This document shows positions 24,512 through 34,053 of a stretch of DNA of 64,000 bases, in pieces. A model generated the notes under the pieces. That model had not been told where the DNA came from. It was given only the letters and a program-made list of their open reading frames with translations, and searched no databases. Within the stretch, counting starts at the first letter, position 1, and each line of letters begins with the position of its first letter. The translations under genes and the position numbers were made by a program. The DNA comes from Govania unica (GTDB taxonomy: Bacteria > Pseudomonadota > Alphaproteobacteria > Sphingomonadales > Govanellaceae). Location: positions 372,001 to 436,000 of the forward strand of contig NZ_JANWOI010000001.1 in NCBI RefSeq assembly GCF_027920805.1, in the 5' to 3' direction.

Positions 24512-26788
24512 GTGAAAAAATTACTTTTGAGCGCCACGGCCCTTTGCGCGGTCATGCCCTTTCATGCTTTCGCCCAGAGTGCGACAGGCGGTGACAAGCT
24601 GGTTCTGGAAGAGATTATTGTCACCTCGCAGCGTCGCGAGCAGTCATTGCAGGAAGTGCCGATCAGCGTTTCGGCCTTCAGCGCTGAAACGCTTGAGAAA
24701 TCAAACGTAACCGAAGCCAAGAATTACCTTCAATTCGCGCCGAACGTGGCCTTTACCGAAGATGGGCAAACCGGCAGCCGCAGCATCAGCATCAGCATTC
24801 GCGGCGTCAGCAACGTCAATCTGGCCGAAGGCACGACCACGAGTTCGATTGGCTATTATATCGACGATCTGAGCGTTGGTTCGGTATCTGGCGGCACCAT
24901 CAATCCCGAATTGCAGGATATCGAGCGCATCGAAGTTCTGCGTGGGCCGCAGGGAACATATTTCGGCCGCAACGCGCTTGGCGGCGCCTTGAATATCTCG
25001 ACCAAGAAACCGGATAACAAGCTTTATGCAGAAGCGAACGCGAGCTATGCAAGCTTCAACACCTGGACCATCGGTGCTGTTGTCAATCTGCCGGTGAGCG
25101 AGAAGTTCTTCCTTCGCGGCGTGGCCGAGCATCGGGAGACCGACGGCTTTGTCAAGAACGTCAATCCCAAAGGTACGCCGGACAGTGGATCGAAGGATAA
25201 TACCTTCCGTCTTGCAGCCCGCGCCCTGCCGACGGACAATCTGACGGTTGATCTCAGCGCCAGCTATACAAAATCACGTGGCGGCATGGACAATACGGTG
25301 CCGTCAGGTGTGCTCAGCCTTGATACGCAAAGCATCGTCGGCGATATCGCTCCGATTGGTCAGGGCCTTGGCTTCTTTCCACAAAATCAGAGCCGGGTGA
25401 ATCACGACGCGATTGAATATAACAACAATAACCTTATGATTTTGAATGGCCGCATCACCTATGCAGCTGACGGGTTCGATATCAAGTCGATCACCGGTTA
25501 TATCCGCAGCCGCACCGAGCGCCGTTTCGACCAGGACAACATCGGTGTCGATGCCATCATCCGTCACAACAACTGGAAGGCGAATTCCTTCAGCCAGGAA
25601 TTGCGTTTGCAGTCGAACACCGAAAATGCCTTCAAATGGACATTTGGCGGGATCTTCGCCAGAGACAAATTCGATATGTATAATAACATCTTCGCTGGTG
25701 CGCAGGGGTCTTATACAAATCCTGTGACGGGTCAAGTGACTGGCATTCTTCCGCCCATCCCGGCCGGTTTCCGCATCAACGAAAACAACTACTATCAAAC
25801 TGTCCGCAGCATGGGTGTTTTCGCGGAAGGCACTTATAATATCACGGACAAATTGTCGGTCATCCTTGGTGGCCGCTATACCGAAGATAAGATTGAGAAC
25901 TCGACGGTTGGGGTTGTTGCCTTTGAAAGCCCGGTTCCGGATGCTGCGGGGACGGGAAAATTCCATAACTTCTCGCCACGGGCCGTGATCCGCTATGAAG
26001 TTACCCCGGATCTCAACACCTATATTTCGGCGTCACGCGGTTATAAAACCGGCGGTGTGAATATCAACAACGGGATTGTTAAGCCATTCCGTCCGGAAAC
26101 CCTGTGGAACTATGAAGCCGGTTTCAAGACGTCGCTGGCGGATGGCCGGGTTCGCTTCAACGGTTCGGTCTTCTATTCAGACTGGAAGGATCTTCAGGTC
26201 CAGACCAACTATCTGGCTGTCCCAGGGGATATCAGCTCGGCTGTGATGGCGACATTGAATGCTGCCAAGGCCACGAACAAAGGCTTCGAAGTCGATATTC
26301 AGGCGCTTGTTGTTGAAGGACTTCAGGTTGGCTTTGGTGCGGGCTATCTGCAAAGCAAATTCGGCTCCTTCCCGGACGCGGTGCTCGCCGGCAACAATGT
26401 GGTTGACCTGACCGGTCGGCGTCTGCCGAAAACGCCGAAATGGAGCCTGAACGGCGTCGTCGATTACAGCAAATCATTAAGTGATACGCTTGAAGGCTTT
26501 GTTCGCGCGGAATGGGTTTACCGGTCGAGCATTTCGGGAAATCTTGAAGCGGCCGCCGCGCCGATCCTGGGTTTGCCGAGCTTCCCCTATATCGCGCCAG
26601 CCTATAACGTGGTCAATCTGCGGGCCGGGGTTACCATGGATGCCGTCAGCCTGACGGGATATGTGGAGAATCTGTTCAAGGAAACCTACTTCAACGGCAC
26701 TGCCGACCAGTTCGGTCTGGCCGGGATCCGGCTGCAACCGCATCCGCGCATTTGGGGTCTGAAGGCGACGTATAAGTTCGGATCGTAA
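24512..26788 (+). CDS. TonB-dependent outer-membrane receptor
   Basis: The 758-residue protein has signal peptide MKKLLLSATALCAVMPFHAFAQ, plug start EEIIVTSQRREQSLQEVPIS, RSISISIRGVSN, IEVLRGPQGTYFGRNALGGA and a C-terminal barrel ending in PHPRIWGLKATYKFGS. It begins with GTG, seven bases after GGAGG. A hairpin terminator follows, but the esterase, FAD oxidoreductase and nitrilase genes continue on the same strand, so it probably imports the compound they degrade. The ligand is unknown. Confidence 0.9.
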   Translation: MKKLLLSATALCAVMPFHAFAQSATGGDKLVLEEIIVTSQRREQSLQEVPISVSAFSAETLEKSNVTEAKNYLQFAPNVAFTEDGQTGSRSISISIRGVSNVNLAEGTTTSSIGYYIDDLSVGSVSGGTINPELQDIERIEVLRGPQGTYFGRNALGGALNISTKKPDNKLYAEANASYASFNTWTIGAVVNLPVSEKFFLRGVAEHRETDGFVKNVNPKGTPDSGSKDNTFRLAARALPTDNLTVDLSASYTKSRGGMDNTVPSGVLSLDTQSIVGDIAPIGQGLGFFPQNQSRVNHDAIEYNNNNLMILNGRITYAADGFDIKSITGYIRSRTERRFDQDNIGVDAIIRHNNWKANSFSQELRLQSNTENAFKWTFGGIFARDKFDMYNNIFAGAQGSYTNPVTGQVTGILPPIPAGFRINENNYYQTVRSMGVFAEGTYNITDKLSVILGGRYTEDKIENSTVGVVAFESPVPDAAGTGKFHNFSPRAVIRYEVTPDLNTYISASRGYKTGGVNINNGIVKPFRPETLWNYEAGFKTSLADGRVRFNGSVFYSDWKDLQVQTNYLAVPGDISSAVMATLNAAKATNKGFEVDIQALVVEGLQVGFGAGYLQSKFGSFPDAVLAGNNVVDLTGRRLPKTPKWSLNGVVDYSKSLSDTLEGFVRAEWVYRSSISGNLEAAAAPILGLPSFPYIAPAYNVVNLRAGVTMDAVSLTGYVENLFKETYFNGTADQFGLAGIRLQPHPRIWGLKATYKFGS

Positions 26789-26810
26789 TTAGATTGAGGC
26801 TTCTGTTTCA

Positions 26811-26853
26811 GACCCTCCGGAGTTCGTTATTTCGAAATCCGGAGGGTCATTTT
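26811..26853 (+). terminator. Hairpin after the TonB receptor gene, possible terminator or attenuator
   Basis: An 11-bp perfect stem, GACCCTCCGGA (26811-26821) with TCCGGAGGGTC (26838-26848), has a 16-nt loop and is followed by ATTTTA. The T run is short, so termination may be partial, leaving the receptor more abundant than the downstream enzymes. The second arm contains GGAGGG but lies too far from the esterase ATG at 26868 to be its ribosome-binding site. Confidence 0.65.
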
Positions 26854-26867
26854 AGGAATTTGAGATC

Positions 26868-27947
26868 ATGAAGCTATTGTCCAAAAGCGGTTTGTTCCAA
26901 ATGTCAGGCAGAGCCATCATGGTTCTCGGGCTTCTGGCTGTGTCGGCGACGGAATGCATTGCGGCGCAACCGGTTTTTAAGCCGATGGTCCCTGATACGA
27001 TCTCGCCGGAAGCTCAGGACTTTATCCGGGGATTGCCGGATCCGGCTACCTATCCCGGGGGACCGGCGGCCACGGATCTTGAAGGCTGGCGCAAATTCCG
27101 CGCGGCGAACGAGGATCATTCGAAAGCCAGCATGGCGGCAATCCGCCAGCAGTATCAGCCGACAATCACATCGGCCAGCTACAATGGCGTTCCGGTCCTC
27201 GATATCAAACCTAAGGGCTGGACCGGGAACGGGGCCGCCAACGATCGGGTGATCGTTTTCATCCATGGCGGCGGATATGTTCTCGGATCGGCGGCGAGTT
27301 CTTTGGGCGCCTCCGTGCCTCTCGCACATGATAGCGGGTTGCGGGTGATTTCGGTCGATTACACCACAGCTCCTTTTGCCCCATACGGAAAAATGCTGGA
27401 CGAGATTATTGCCGTCATCAAAGGCCTTGAGGCCGAGGGCTATCAGCGCGACCATATTGCGATGGTCGGTGCGTCCGCGGGTGGCGGCCTTGCCTCGGGT
27501 ACTGCGCTCAAGATGATCGATGACGGGCTTGGAATGGTGGGTGCGCTTGTGCTGTGGTCACCGGCCGGGGACTTGACCGGACGCGGGGAGACCATGACAA
27601 GCTTAAGCAAGGTTGAGCTCGCCTTCTCCGATAAGAATATCGACAGCATGATGGATGTCGTCGCCCCGGCGGCGGAGCGCAAGAAACCTTATCTTTCTCC
27701 GGTTTATGGAGATTATAGCCGGGGATATCCCCCTACGCTCATTCAGGTTGGCACACGGGAAATGTTGTTGAGCACGTCCGTGCGGCTTTATCAGGCGATT
27801 GATACGGCCGGGGCAACCGCGAAACTGGATGTCTATGAAGGCATGTTTCATACGTTTCAGGAAATCAAACCGGGCCTTCCGGAATCGGTGCTTGCCCGGC
27901 GCAAGACCGTTGATTTCTTGCGCCACTATTTAAAAATTTCCAATTGA
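26868..27947 (+). CDS. Secreted alpha/beta hydrolase of the hormone-sensitive-lipase type
   Basis: The 359-residue protein has a signal-like N-terminus (MVLGLLAVSATECIAAQP, after a short basic segment) and the HSL pattern: oxyanion motif FIHGGGYVLGS, nucleophile Ser in VGASAGGGLASG and His in EGMFHTFQE. At the usual catalytic-Asp position the sequence reads VGTREMLLSTS, so Glu may serve instead. It should hydrolyse short-chain or bulky esters in the periplasm. It follows the TonB receptor and precedes an FAD oxidoreductase by 23 bp, so the likely job is the first cut of an imported ester. Confidence 0.8.
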   Translation: MKLLSKSGLFQMSGRAIMVLGLLAVSATECIAAQPVFKPMVPDTISPEAQDFIRGLPDPATYPGGPAATDLEGWRKFRAANEDHSKASMAAIRQQYQPTITSASYNGVPVLDIKPKGWTGNGAANDRVIVFIHGGGYVLGSAASSLGASVPLAHDSGLRVISVDYTTAPFAPYGKMLDEIIAVIKGLEAEGYQRDHIAMVGASAGGGLASGTALKMIDDGLGMVGALVLWSPAGDLTGRGETMTSLSKVELAFSDKNIDSMMDVVAPAAERKKPYLSPVYGDYSRGYPPTLIQVGTREMLLSTSVRLYQAIDTAGATAKLDVYEGMFHTFQEIKPGLPESVLARRKTVDFLRHYLKISN

Positions 27948-27970
27948 AGCCAGAGAGACAGGATAGTTGC

Positions 27971-29542
27971 ATGTCGGATTTCGATGTCGTTGTTGCGGGT
28001 GGTGGGGTCAATGCGTTGGCCTGTGCGAGCTTGCTCACATATTCCGGCCTTAAGGTCTGCGTGGTGGAGCGGAACCCCTGGGTGGGTGGCGGCGCCGTAA
28101 CGCGGGAAGTGACGATTCCGGGTTTCAAACATGATCTGTTCGGCTCGTCCCATGTGTGGATTCAGGCCAATGCCGATTTCAAGAAAATCCAGCCGGAACT
28201 TGAAAAGCACGGCCTGAAATATATTCATTCGACGGAAGAAATCACCGGCCATCCGGATAAAAACGGCGGGCCGGGTATCGTCATTTATAAAAGCATCGAC
28301 AAGACGGTCGAGAGTATCGCGCAATATTCGGCAAAGGATGCTAAACGCTATCGTCAGGTCTATGACGATTTTGCCTTGATCCGCGATGGTTTCATCAAAG
28401 CCTTTTTCTCGCCGCCGTCGCCGCCAAGCACCATGGCGCAGGCCATGGAGAAAAGCCCGCAAGGCCTGAAACGCCTCCGCGAATTTTCGTTGAGCGCACG
28501 GGCCTGGGTCGAAGAAAATTTCGAGAATGATTTTGTCAAATCGGTCATGCTCAACTGGGCCATGGCGCCGCAGATCCTGCCCGAACAGGAAGGGGCGGGA
28601 CAGTCGTTCTATATCATGATCCCGGCCGTTCATGTCTATGGTCAGGCCATCCCCGAAGGCGGCAGCCAGATGCTGCCGGAGTCCATGGCGCGTTATATCG
28701 AAGCGAACGGCGGCCAGGTGCTGACCAGTGCGCCGATCAAGTCGTTTATCATTGAAGGCGGTGCGGCCAAGGGTGTCCTGCTGGAAGACGGCCGTGAAAT
28801 ACGGTCGCGGCGCGCGGTTGTGACCTCGCTTGACCCGAAGCAGTCGTTCCTGAAACTGACCCCGCGCGAAGCCTTGAAGGACGAGTTCGTCGATACGGTT
28901 GAACGCTATTCCTTCGGCAAAATCAGCATAGCACGCGTGCATCTCGCCTTGACCGAAGCGCCGAAATTCACCAATGGCGCCATCATGAGCGCCTGTCCGT
29001 TTCATCGCATCGTCGACAGCATGCCGCAGATGATCAAGCAATATGCTGAAATCGCGCAGGGCATTCCGCCGTCGGATCCGTTCCTGTGGAGCGCCTGCTG
29101 GACGGTGATGGACCCGACCCGCGCGCCGGCTGGACAGCATACGTTGATCTTTGACACCTTCGTGTCGAACTGGCTTGCGGATGGGCAGACCTGGGCCGAC
29201 ATTCGCGAGGATTACGCGCAGAATGTATTGCTCAAAAAGCTTCAGCAATATGCGCCGAACATCAACAGCGATACCATTCTCGGGACCTATATCGAAACCC
29301 GTGAGACACTTGAGGCGGCCAATCCGTCCTTTGTGGACGGCACCACCGGCGGCGGCGAGCGTATTCAGGCTCAGCTTGGGTATTTCCGTCCGTTCCCCGG
29401 TTATGCCCATTACCGGTCGCCGATCAAGGGTCTTTACATGACCGGTCCGCATTGCCATCCGGGCGGCGGCATTTCGGCCATGGGAACCATTACGGCCAAT
29501 GTGATGCTGGAAGATTTCGGCATGAAAAAGCAGACGATCTAA
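27971..29542 (+). CDS. FAD-dependent oxidoreductase, phytoene-desaturase/PYROXD2-like
   Basis: The 523-residue protein begins with the Rossmann FAD motif VVVAGGGVNALACASLL and the acidic strand end VVERNPWVGGGA. The C-terminal FAD-contact motif is GLYMTGPHCHPGGGISAMG, as in phytoene desaturase and PYROXD2-type enzymes. It may desaturate or oxidise a hydrophobic substrate. The ATG at 27971 is chosen over an in-frame upstream codon that overlaps the esterase. No carotenoid genes are nearby, so carotenoid synthesis is unlikely; the place between an esterase and a nitrilase suggests catabolism. Confidence 0.8.
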   Translation: MSDFDVVVAGGGVNALACASLLTYSGLKVCVVERNPWVGGGAVTREVTIPGFKHDLFGSSHVWIQANADFKKIQPELEKHGLKYIHSTEEITGHPDKNGGPGIVIYKSIDKTVESIAQYSAKDAKRYRQVYDDFALIRDGFIKAFFSPPSPPSTMAQAMEKSPQGLKRLREFSLSARAWVEENFENDFVKSVMLNWAMAPQILPEQEGAGQSFYIMIPAVHVYGQAIPEGGSQMLPESMARYIEANGGQVLTSAPIKSFIIEGGAAKGVLLEDGREIRSRRAVVTSLDPKQSFLKLTPREALKDEFVDTVERYSFGKISIARVHLALTEAPKFTNGAIMSACPFHRIVDSMPQMIKQYAEIAQGIPPSDPFLWSACWTVMDPTRAPAGQHTLIFDTFVSNWLADGQTWADIREDYAQNVLLKKLQQYAPNINSDTILGTYIETRETLEAANPSFVDGTTGGGERIQAQLGYFRPFPGYAHYRSPIKGLYMTGPHCHPGGGISAMGTITANVMLEDFGMKKQTI

Positions 29543-29568
29543 CGCGGACTTTAGGAAAGACAAAGCTC

Positions 29569-30720
29569 ATGACAAAAAGAATCGATAAATATACGGCCCT
29601 GATCATTCAACCGCATGTGCAGGTTGCTGAAGACCGCGCCGACATCAAAAAGAACCTGGATCGTGTCTGCAACATGATCGACTTCGGGGTCGGTTATTAC
29701 TGGGAACTTCCGGCGCGGCTTGTGGTGCTGCCGGAATATTTCCTGCAAGGTGTGACGACGCCGGGCAAGGGCGAACATGGCATCGACAGCTTCATGAAAA
29801 AAGCCATCACCATCGATGGTCCGGAAATGAAGGCGCTTGGGCAAAAGGCCAAGGAATATAATCTTTATATCGCTGGCGGCGGCGTGATCGAACAGGTTCC
29901 GGAATTTCCGGATCGCTGGTTCAACACCGCGTTCATCATCGGCCCGTCGGGCGATGTGGTGCTGCGGTATCACAAATGGCACATCCCGGCCTCAATCGGT
30001 CTCGGCACCAGCCCGCATGATATTTTCGATGAATATAAGGCGGTGTTCGGCGGCGATATCAAGGATCTGTTCCCGGTCATCGATACGGAAATCGGCAAGC
30101 TTGGCACCATGACCTGTCATGACGGCTGCACGCCGGAAGTGTCGCGCGCGCTTGGCTATAATGGGGCCGAGGTGATCTGTCATCCGGTTGCTCTGCAGGA
30201 AGTCGAAGGGGTGTCGCAGCCGTGGGATTTCTGGACCTTCACCCGCCGCACCCGTGCCCATGACAATATGTGCTATGTGCTTGGGTCGAACTGGGGCACG
30301 GTGGATTATGCTTATTATCCGCGCGCGTTCTGCCCGGGTGGGTCGTTTGCCATCGATTACACCGGCATGATGATGCGTCATGCGCCTTATCCGGAAGAAC
30401 AGGTGATTGCCGCCACCATCGATATTGAATCGCTGCGGGAACACCGTTCGCGCTGCAATCACAACACCTGGGTTGATCTCCGGACCGAAGGCTTCCGTCA
30501 GATTTATGACAGCCCGATCTATCCGGCGAACCAGTTCCCGTCAGGTCGTCCGCCGCGCAGCCTCGCCGACAAAATGGGGCCGGTCAAGGAAGTGTTCCGC
30601 GATCTTTATGGCCGTGGCCAGTTCACGCCGCCTGCGGGCATGACAGTGGAAGACATGCCGGAACTGCATGAGCAGCGGATCCTCCGTGCGCAAAAGCTCG
30701 GTACGCTCAAAGGCAACTAA
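29569..30720 (+). CDS. Nitrilase/amidase-superfamily (carbon-nitrogen) hydrolase
   Basis: The 383-residue protein shows the superfamily triad: Glu in VVLPEYFLQG, Lys in RYHKWHIP and Cys in GTMTCHDGCTPEV. It hydrolyses a nitrile, amide or carbamoyl C-N bond in the cytosol. A C-terminal extension of about 80 residues (FPSGRPPRSLADKMGPVKEV) goes beyond the core domain. I chose the ATG at 29569 (MTKRIDKY), preceded by AGGAAAG; the longer upstream frame overlaps the FAD gene. It follows that gene by 26 bp and is probably co-transcribed. Confidence 0.85.
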   Translation: MTKRIDKYTALIIQPHVQVAEDRADIKKNLDRVCNMIDFGVGYYWELPARLVVLPEYFLQGVTTPGKGEHGIDSFMKKAITIDGPEMKALGQKAKEYNLYIAGGGVIEQVPEFPDRWFNTAFIIGPSGDVVLRYHKWHIPASIGLGTSPHDIFDEYKAVFGGDIKDLFPVIDTEIGKLGTMTCHDGCTPEVSRALGYNGAEVICHPVALQEVEGVSQPWDFWTFTRRTRAHDNMCYVLGSNWGTVDYAYYPRAFCPGGSFAIDYTGMMMRHAPYPEEQVIAATIDIESLREHRSRCNHNTWVDLRTEGFRQIYDSPIYPANQFPSGRPPRSLADKMGPVKEVFRDLYGRGQFTPPAGMTVEDMPELHEQRILRAQKLGTLKGN

Positions 30721-30729
30721 GTAAGGGTC

Positions 30730-31017
30730 ATGGGAATGAAAGTGATCAGCCCACTGGCGGATCTTGATGTGGAAGTCGGCAGCATCACGCGCGAAGGCAA
30801 CATGCTTGTTGTCAAAAGCGCTGAAGGCAAAGGCATTCCGACAACTGTCTATATCAAGCCGCAGGATGCGCTCACGCTGTTGCGCGCGATCTTCGGAAGC
30901 CGGTCTGCGGTGGGTTTTTTGCTTTTGTTCCCGCTTTACTGGTGGCGTGCCCGCAAGGGGGGCGAGGAAGCTGTTGCGGATCATGATAACTCTGACCTCA
31001 ACAACCCCTGGGCGTGA
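30730..31017 (+). CDS. Small protein with one membrane helix, unknown function
   Basis: The 95-residue product has a soluble beta-rich N-terminus (ISPLADLDVEVGSITREG, then NMLVVKSAEG), a hydrophobic stretch AVGFLLLFPLYWW near residues 59-72 and a charged tail. It lies 9 bp after the nitrilase gene and 3 bp before eda, so it belongs to this operon. I do not recognise the family. Gene order suggests a membrane partner of the nitrilase/FAD oxidoreductase pair. Confidence 0.65.
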   Translation: MGMKVISPLADLDVEVGSITREGNMLVVKSAEGKGIPTTVYIKPQDALTLLRAIFGSRSAVGFLLLFPLYWWRARKGGEEAVADHDNSDLNNPWA

Positions 31018-31020
31018 GCC

Positions 31021-31674
31021 ATGACAAAATTATCGTTGACGGATCTTGAAGCAACTTTAGGCAGCTACGGTATTCTGCCGGTTGTTGCCATATCCGACGA
31101 TTCCCAAGCCGTTCCACTTGGGGAGGCCGTCCAGGCGGGCGGCCTCCCGCTTCTTGAGGTGACGTTCCGCACGGCGGCGGCGGCACGGTCCATTGAACGT
31201 CTTCGTCTTTCCGTGCCGGATCTTTTGGTTGGTGCGGGGACGATCCTGACAGTGGAGCAAGCGAAAACGGCGATCTCTGCCGGGGCGCAGTTTCTGGTCT
31301 CGCCAGGATTTAATATCAGAACTGTTTTGTATGCGCGGGAACATGGCATTCCCTTCATTCCGGGTGTGTTGACGCCGACCGATATCGAGGAAGCGATTTC
31401 CCATGATGTCACCTTCGTCAAATTGTTCCCGGCCGGGGCTATCGGCGGCGCGGATTATCTGAAAGCGGTGTCGGCCCCTTATGGCATGATGCGCTTTATG
31501 CCCACGGGCGGCATCAGCCCCCAAAATTTGCGCAATTTTCTGGACCTGCGGTCGGTGGTTGCCTGTGGTGGCAGCTGGATTGCGCCGACGGACTGGATCG
31601 ATGCGGGGCGCTATGATGATATTCGGGCAACGGCAGCCGCTGCCGTTGCTTTGGTGAAGGGGGATGCCATATGA
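31021..31674 (+). CDS. eda: KDPG/KHG-type aldolase
   Basis: The 217-residue class I aldolase has the Eda core: LPLLEVTFRTAAAARSIERL with the catalytic Glu, VGAGTILTVEQAKTAISAGA, FLVSPGFN, and the Schiff-base Lys in VTFVKLFPAGAIGG, then MPTGGISPQNLRNFL. It cleaves 2-keto-3-deoxy-6-phosphogluconate to pyruvate and glyceraldehyde-3-phosphate. The stop overlaps the kinase ATG by 4 bp. The paired KDG kinase and the nearby ManD give a complete lower hexuronate route. Confidence 0.88.
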   Translation: MTKLSLTDLEATLGSYGILPVVAISDDSQAVPLGEAVQAGGLPLLEVTFRTAAAARSIERLRLSVPDLLVGAGTILTVEQAKTAISAGAQFLVSPGFNIRTVLYAREHGIPFIPGVLTPTDIEEAISHDVTFVKLFPAGAIGGADYLKAVSAPYGMMRFMPTGGISPQNLRNFLDLRSVVACGGSWIAPTDWIDAGRYDDIRATAAAAVALVKGDAI

Positions 31675-32690
31675 CGGTGATCGTAGGCTTTGGCGAAATG
31701 CTGTTGCGCCTGAAGTCGCCCGGTGCCGAGCGCTTTTTTCAGTCGCCGCAGTTGGAGGCGACATTTGGCGGTGCTGAATTCAATGTGCTCGCGTCGCTCA
31801 GTCACTTTGGCTATGACACGCGGCTTGTGACGGCGTTGCCCGCGCAGTCGATCGGGGCGGCAGCGCGGACCGAATTGCAACGCCATGGCATCGCGCCCGG
31901 TTTCGTGGTGGCGGCGCCGGGCCGCATGGGGCTTTATTATTATGAAGCCGGGTCGAACCTGCGTGGCGCGCAGGTGATTTATGATCGTGAGGGCAGTGCT
32001 TTTGCGACAGCGGCAGCGGGTGTTTATAGCTGGAGCGGGGTGCTCGATGGTGCGGACTGGTTTCATGTGACGGGCATCAGCGCTGCCGTCAGTGCAAGTT
32101 CTGCCAAGGCCATGACGGAAAGCATGGCGCAGGCAGCAGACAAGAATATCCCCGTTTCACTTGATCTCAATTACCGCAAACATCTTTGGGATCGCGCCGG
32201 GCGCGATGCGGCTTCGGTTATGGTGCCGTTGCTGGATCATGTGACGGTTCTGTTTGCGGGCGTTGACGATGCCGTTGCCTGTCTTGATATCGCGCCGCCG
32301 CCTGAAGGCACGGCGCTTGAGCAGTTTCGTACTGTGGCACAGCAACTCATGGCGCGGCATCCGCGTCTTGCGGTCGTGGTTGCGACCTTCCGGGAAGCCC
32401 GGAGCGCTGACGATCAAAGCATCTGGGCCGCGGCTTATGATGGAACCGATCTTCTGGTGACAGAACCGCTGGTGTTGCGGGATATTGTTGATCGGATCGG
32501 TGCAGGCGATGCCTTCGTTGCCGGATATCTGCATGGCACCTTTTGTGGGCGGTCCATTCTGGAGCGGCTTGCGTTTGCTTTGTCGGCGGACGCTTTGAAG
32601 CACAGCATTCCCGGTGATGTGAATCTTGTGACCATTCCGGAAGTGAAAGCGGTCATGCATGGCCATGACCCGGGACGGGTGAAACGCTGA
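31671..32690 (+). CDS. kdgK: 2-dehydro-3-deoxygluconokinase, PfkB family
   Basis: The 339-residue sugar kinase has GFGEMLLRLKSPGAERFFQS at the start, the glycine-rich TFGGAEFNVLASLSHFG, the KDG-contact LYYYEAGSNLRGAQVIYDR and the PfkB signature DRIGAGDAFVAGYLHG with the catalytic Asp. It phosphorylates 2-keto-3-deoxygluconate to KDPG, the substrate of the upstream aldolase with which it is translationally coupled. A strong terminator follows. Confidence 0.88.
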   Translation: MTVIVGFGEMLLRLKSPGAERFFQSPQLEATFGGAEFNVLASLSHFGYDTRLVTALPAQSIGAAARTELQRHGIAPGFVVAAPGRMGLYYYEAGSNLRGAQVIYDREGSAFATAAAGVYSWSGVLDGADWFHVTGISAAVSASSAKAMTESMAQAADKNIPVSLDLNYRKHLWDRAGRDAASVMVPLLDHVTVLFAGVDDAVACLDIAPPPEGTALEQFRTVAQQLMARHPRLAVVVATFREARSADDQSIWAAAYDGTDLLVTEPLVLRDIVDRIGAGDAFVAGYLHGTFCGRSILERLAFALSADALKHSIPGDVNLVTIPEVKAVMHGHDPGRVKR

Positions 32691-32697
32691 GAAAGAA

Positions 32698-32726
32698 AAA
32701 GGCCCGCGTGATGCGGGCCTTTTTTA
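32698..32726 (+). terminator. Bidirectional Rho-independent terminator between kdgK and manD
   Basis: A perfect 10-bp stem, AAAGGCCCGC (32698-32707) with GCGGGCCTTT (32713-32722), encloses a 5-nt loop. On the plus strand a T run follows; on the minus strand the A-rich flank (32691-32700) gives a U run, so it can also stop manD transcripts. Confidence 0.92.
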
Positions 32727-32732
32727 TTTTGA

Positions 32733-33941
32733 CTACCAGTGCCAGAGGGTGCCGTCCTCAAGCCGGTTGACCGGCAGGTAAGCCCGCTGATAGGGATATT
32801 TTTCCGCAAGCTTTTCATCAATGTCGACGCCATGGCCAGGCGTGTCACCCGGAATGAGATTGCCATTTTCAAAGCGGTAATCATGCGGAAACACAGCGTC
32901 GGTTTCCGGCGTGTGGCGCATATATTCCTGCACCCCGAAATTCGGAACCCACATATTGAAATGGAGCGATGCGCCCATGCAGACCGGTGACAGATCGGTT
33001 GCGCCATGGCAGCCGGTGCGCACGTTATGGAGGGCGGCGAAATCGGCAATGCGGCGCAGATGGGTGATGCCGCCCGCATGGACTACGGTGGCGCGGATGT
33101 AATCGATCAGTTGTTCTTCAATGAGCTGTTTGCAGTCCCAGATGCTGTTGAAGATTTCACCGACGGCGAGCGGCGTCACCGTATGCTGACGGATCAGGCG
33201 GAAATTGGCCTGATTTTCAGCCGGGGTCGAATCTTCCATCCAGAACAGGCGATAGGGCTCAAGCGACTTGCCGAGACGGGCAGCTTCGATCGGGGTCAGG
33301 CGATGATGCACGTCATGCATGAGATGCGGATCAAAGCCATAGGTCTCCCGCAGTTTTGCGAACAGTGTTGGCGTGTAGTCGAGATATTTTGTGGTCGACC
33401 AGACGTTTTCCGTCGGCAGATTTCCATCGGCCGGTTCGTAATACATCTTGTCGTTCGACACGCCATAGGTCGAGGCCATGCCCGGTACACCGGACTGGGC
33501 GCGGATGGCTTTGTAGCCCATGTCGATATAGCGGCCGACTTCCTCGACGGTTTCCGATAGATCGGTGCCGTTCGCGTGGCCATAGACCATCACGCCCTCG
33601 CGGCTTTTGCCGCCGAGCAATTGATACAGCGGCATATTGGCCATCTTGGCCTTGATATCCCAAAGGGCGGTGTCGACTGCGGCGATGGCCGACATGGTGA
33701 CCGGGCCACGCCGCCAGTAACAACCGCGATAGAGATACTGCCAGATATCCTCGATCTGACGCGGATCGCGGCCGATGAGGCAGGGGATCACATGATCGGT
33801 CAGGTATGACACCACCGACAGCTCGCGGCCATTCAAGGTCGCATCACCGATGCCGGTGACGCCTTGATCCGTATAGATTTTCAGAGTGACGAAATTGCGG
33901 CCTGGACATGTCACGATGACCTTGGCGTCCGTAATTTTCAT
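32733..33941 (-). CDS. manD: D-mannonate dehydratase, enolase superfamily (ManD)
   Basis: The 402-residue protein matches ManD in length and layout: N-terminal capping domain [60 protein letters not shown], metal ligands within [23 protein letters not shown] and AVGEIFNS, His in [12 protein letters not shown] and a closing [12 protein letters not shown]. It dehydrates D-mannonate to 2-keto-3-deoxygluconate. Some paralogues (RspA-like) have low activity or prefer gluconate. Linkage to kdgK and eda supports the mannonate role. The ATG at 33941 is chosen over longer in-frame codons. Confidence 0.88.
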   Translation of the reverse strand: MKITDAKVIVTCPGRNFVTLKIYTDQGVTGIGDATLNGRELSVVSYLTDHVIPCLIGRDPRQIEDIWQYLYRGCYWRRGPVTMSAIAAVDTALWDIKAKMANMPLYQLLGGKSREGVMVYGHANGTDLSETVEEVGRYIDMGYKAIRAQSGVPGMASTYGVSNDKMYYEPADGNLPTENVWSTTKYLDYTPTLFAKLRETYGFDPHLMHDVHHRLTPIEAARLGKSLEPYRLFWMEDSTPAENQANFRLIRQHTVTPLAVGEIFNSIWDCKQLIEEQLIDYIRATVVHAGGITHLRRIADFAALHNVRTGCHGATDLSPVCMGASLHFNMWVPNFGVQEYMRHTPETDAVFPHDYRFENGNLIPGDTPGHGVDIDEKLAEKYPYQRAYLPVNRLEDGTLWHW

Positions 33942-34053
33942 GGTTCTTTGCTCCCAAATTCCGCGCATGACAAATCGCGCGGAAACCGACTGATCCAATT
34001 TTGAAGTATGGGAAAACTACGCTTGTGGACAATCGAGACTTTATCATATCATC

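Noticed and set aside
27926-29563. A 545-codon minus-strand open frame opposite the FAD oxidoreductase
   Set aside because: No recognisable family, and the plus strand carries full FAD-binding motifs over the same span.
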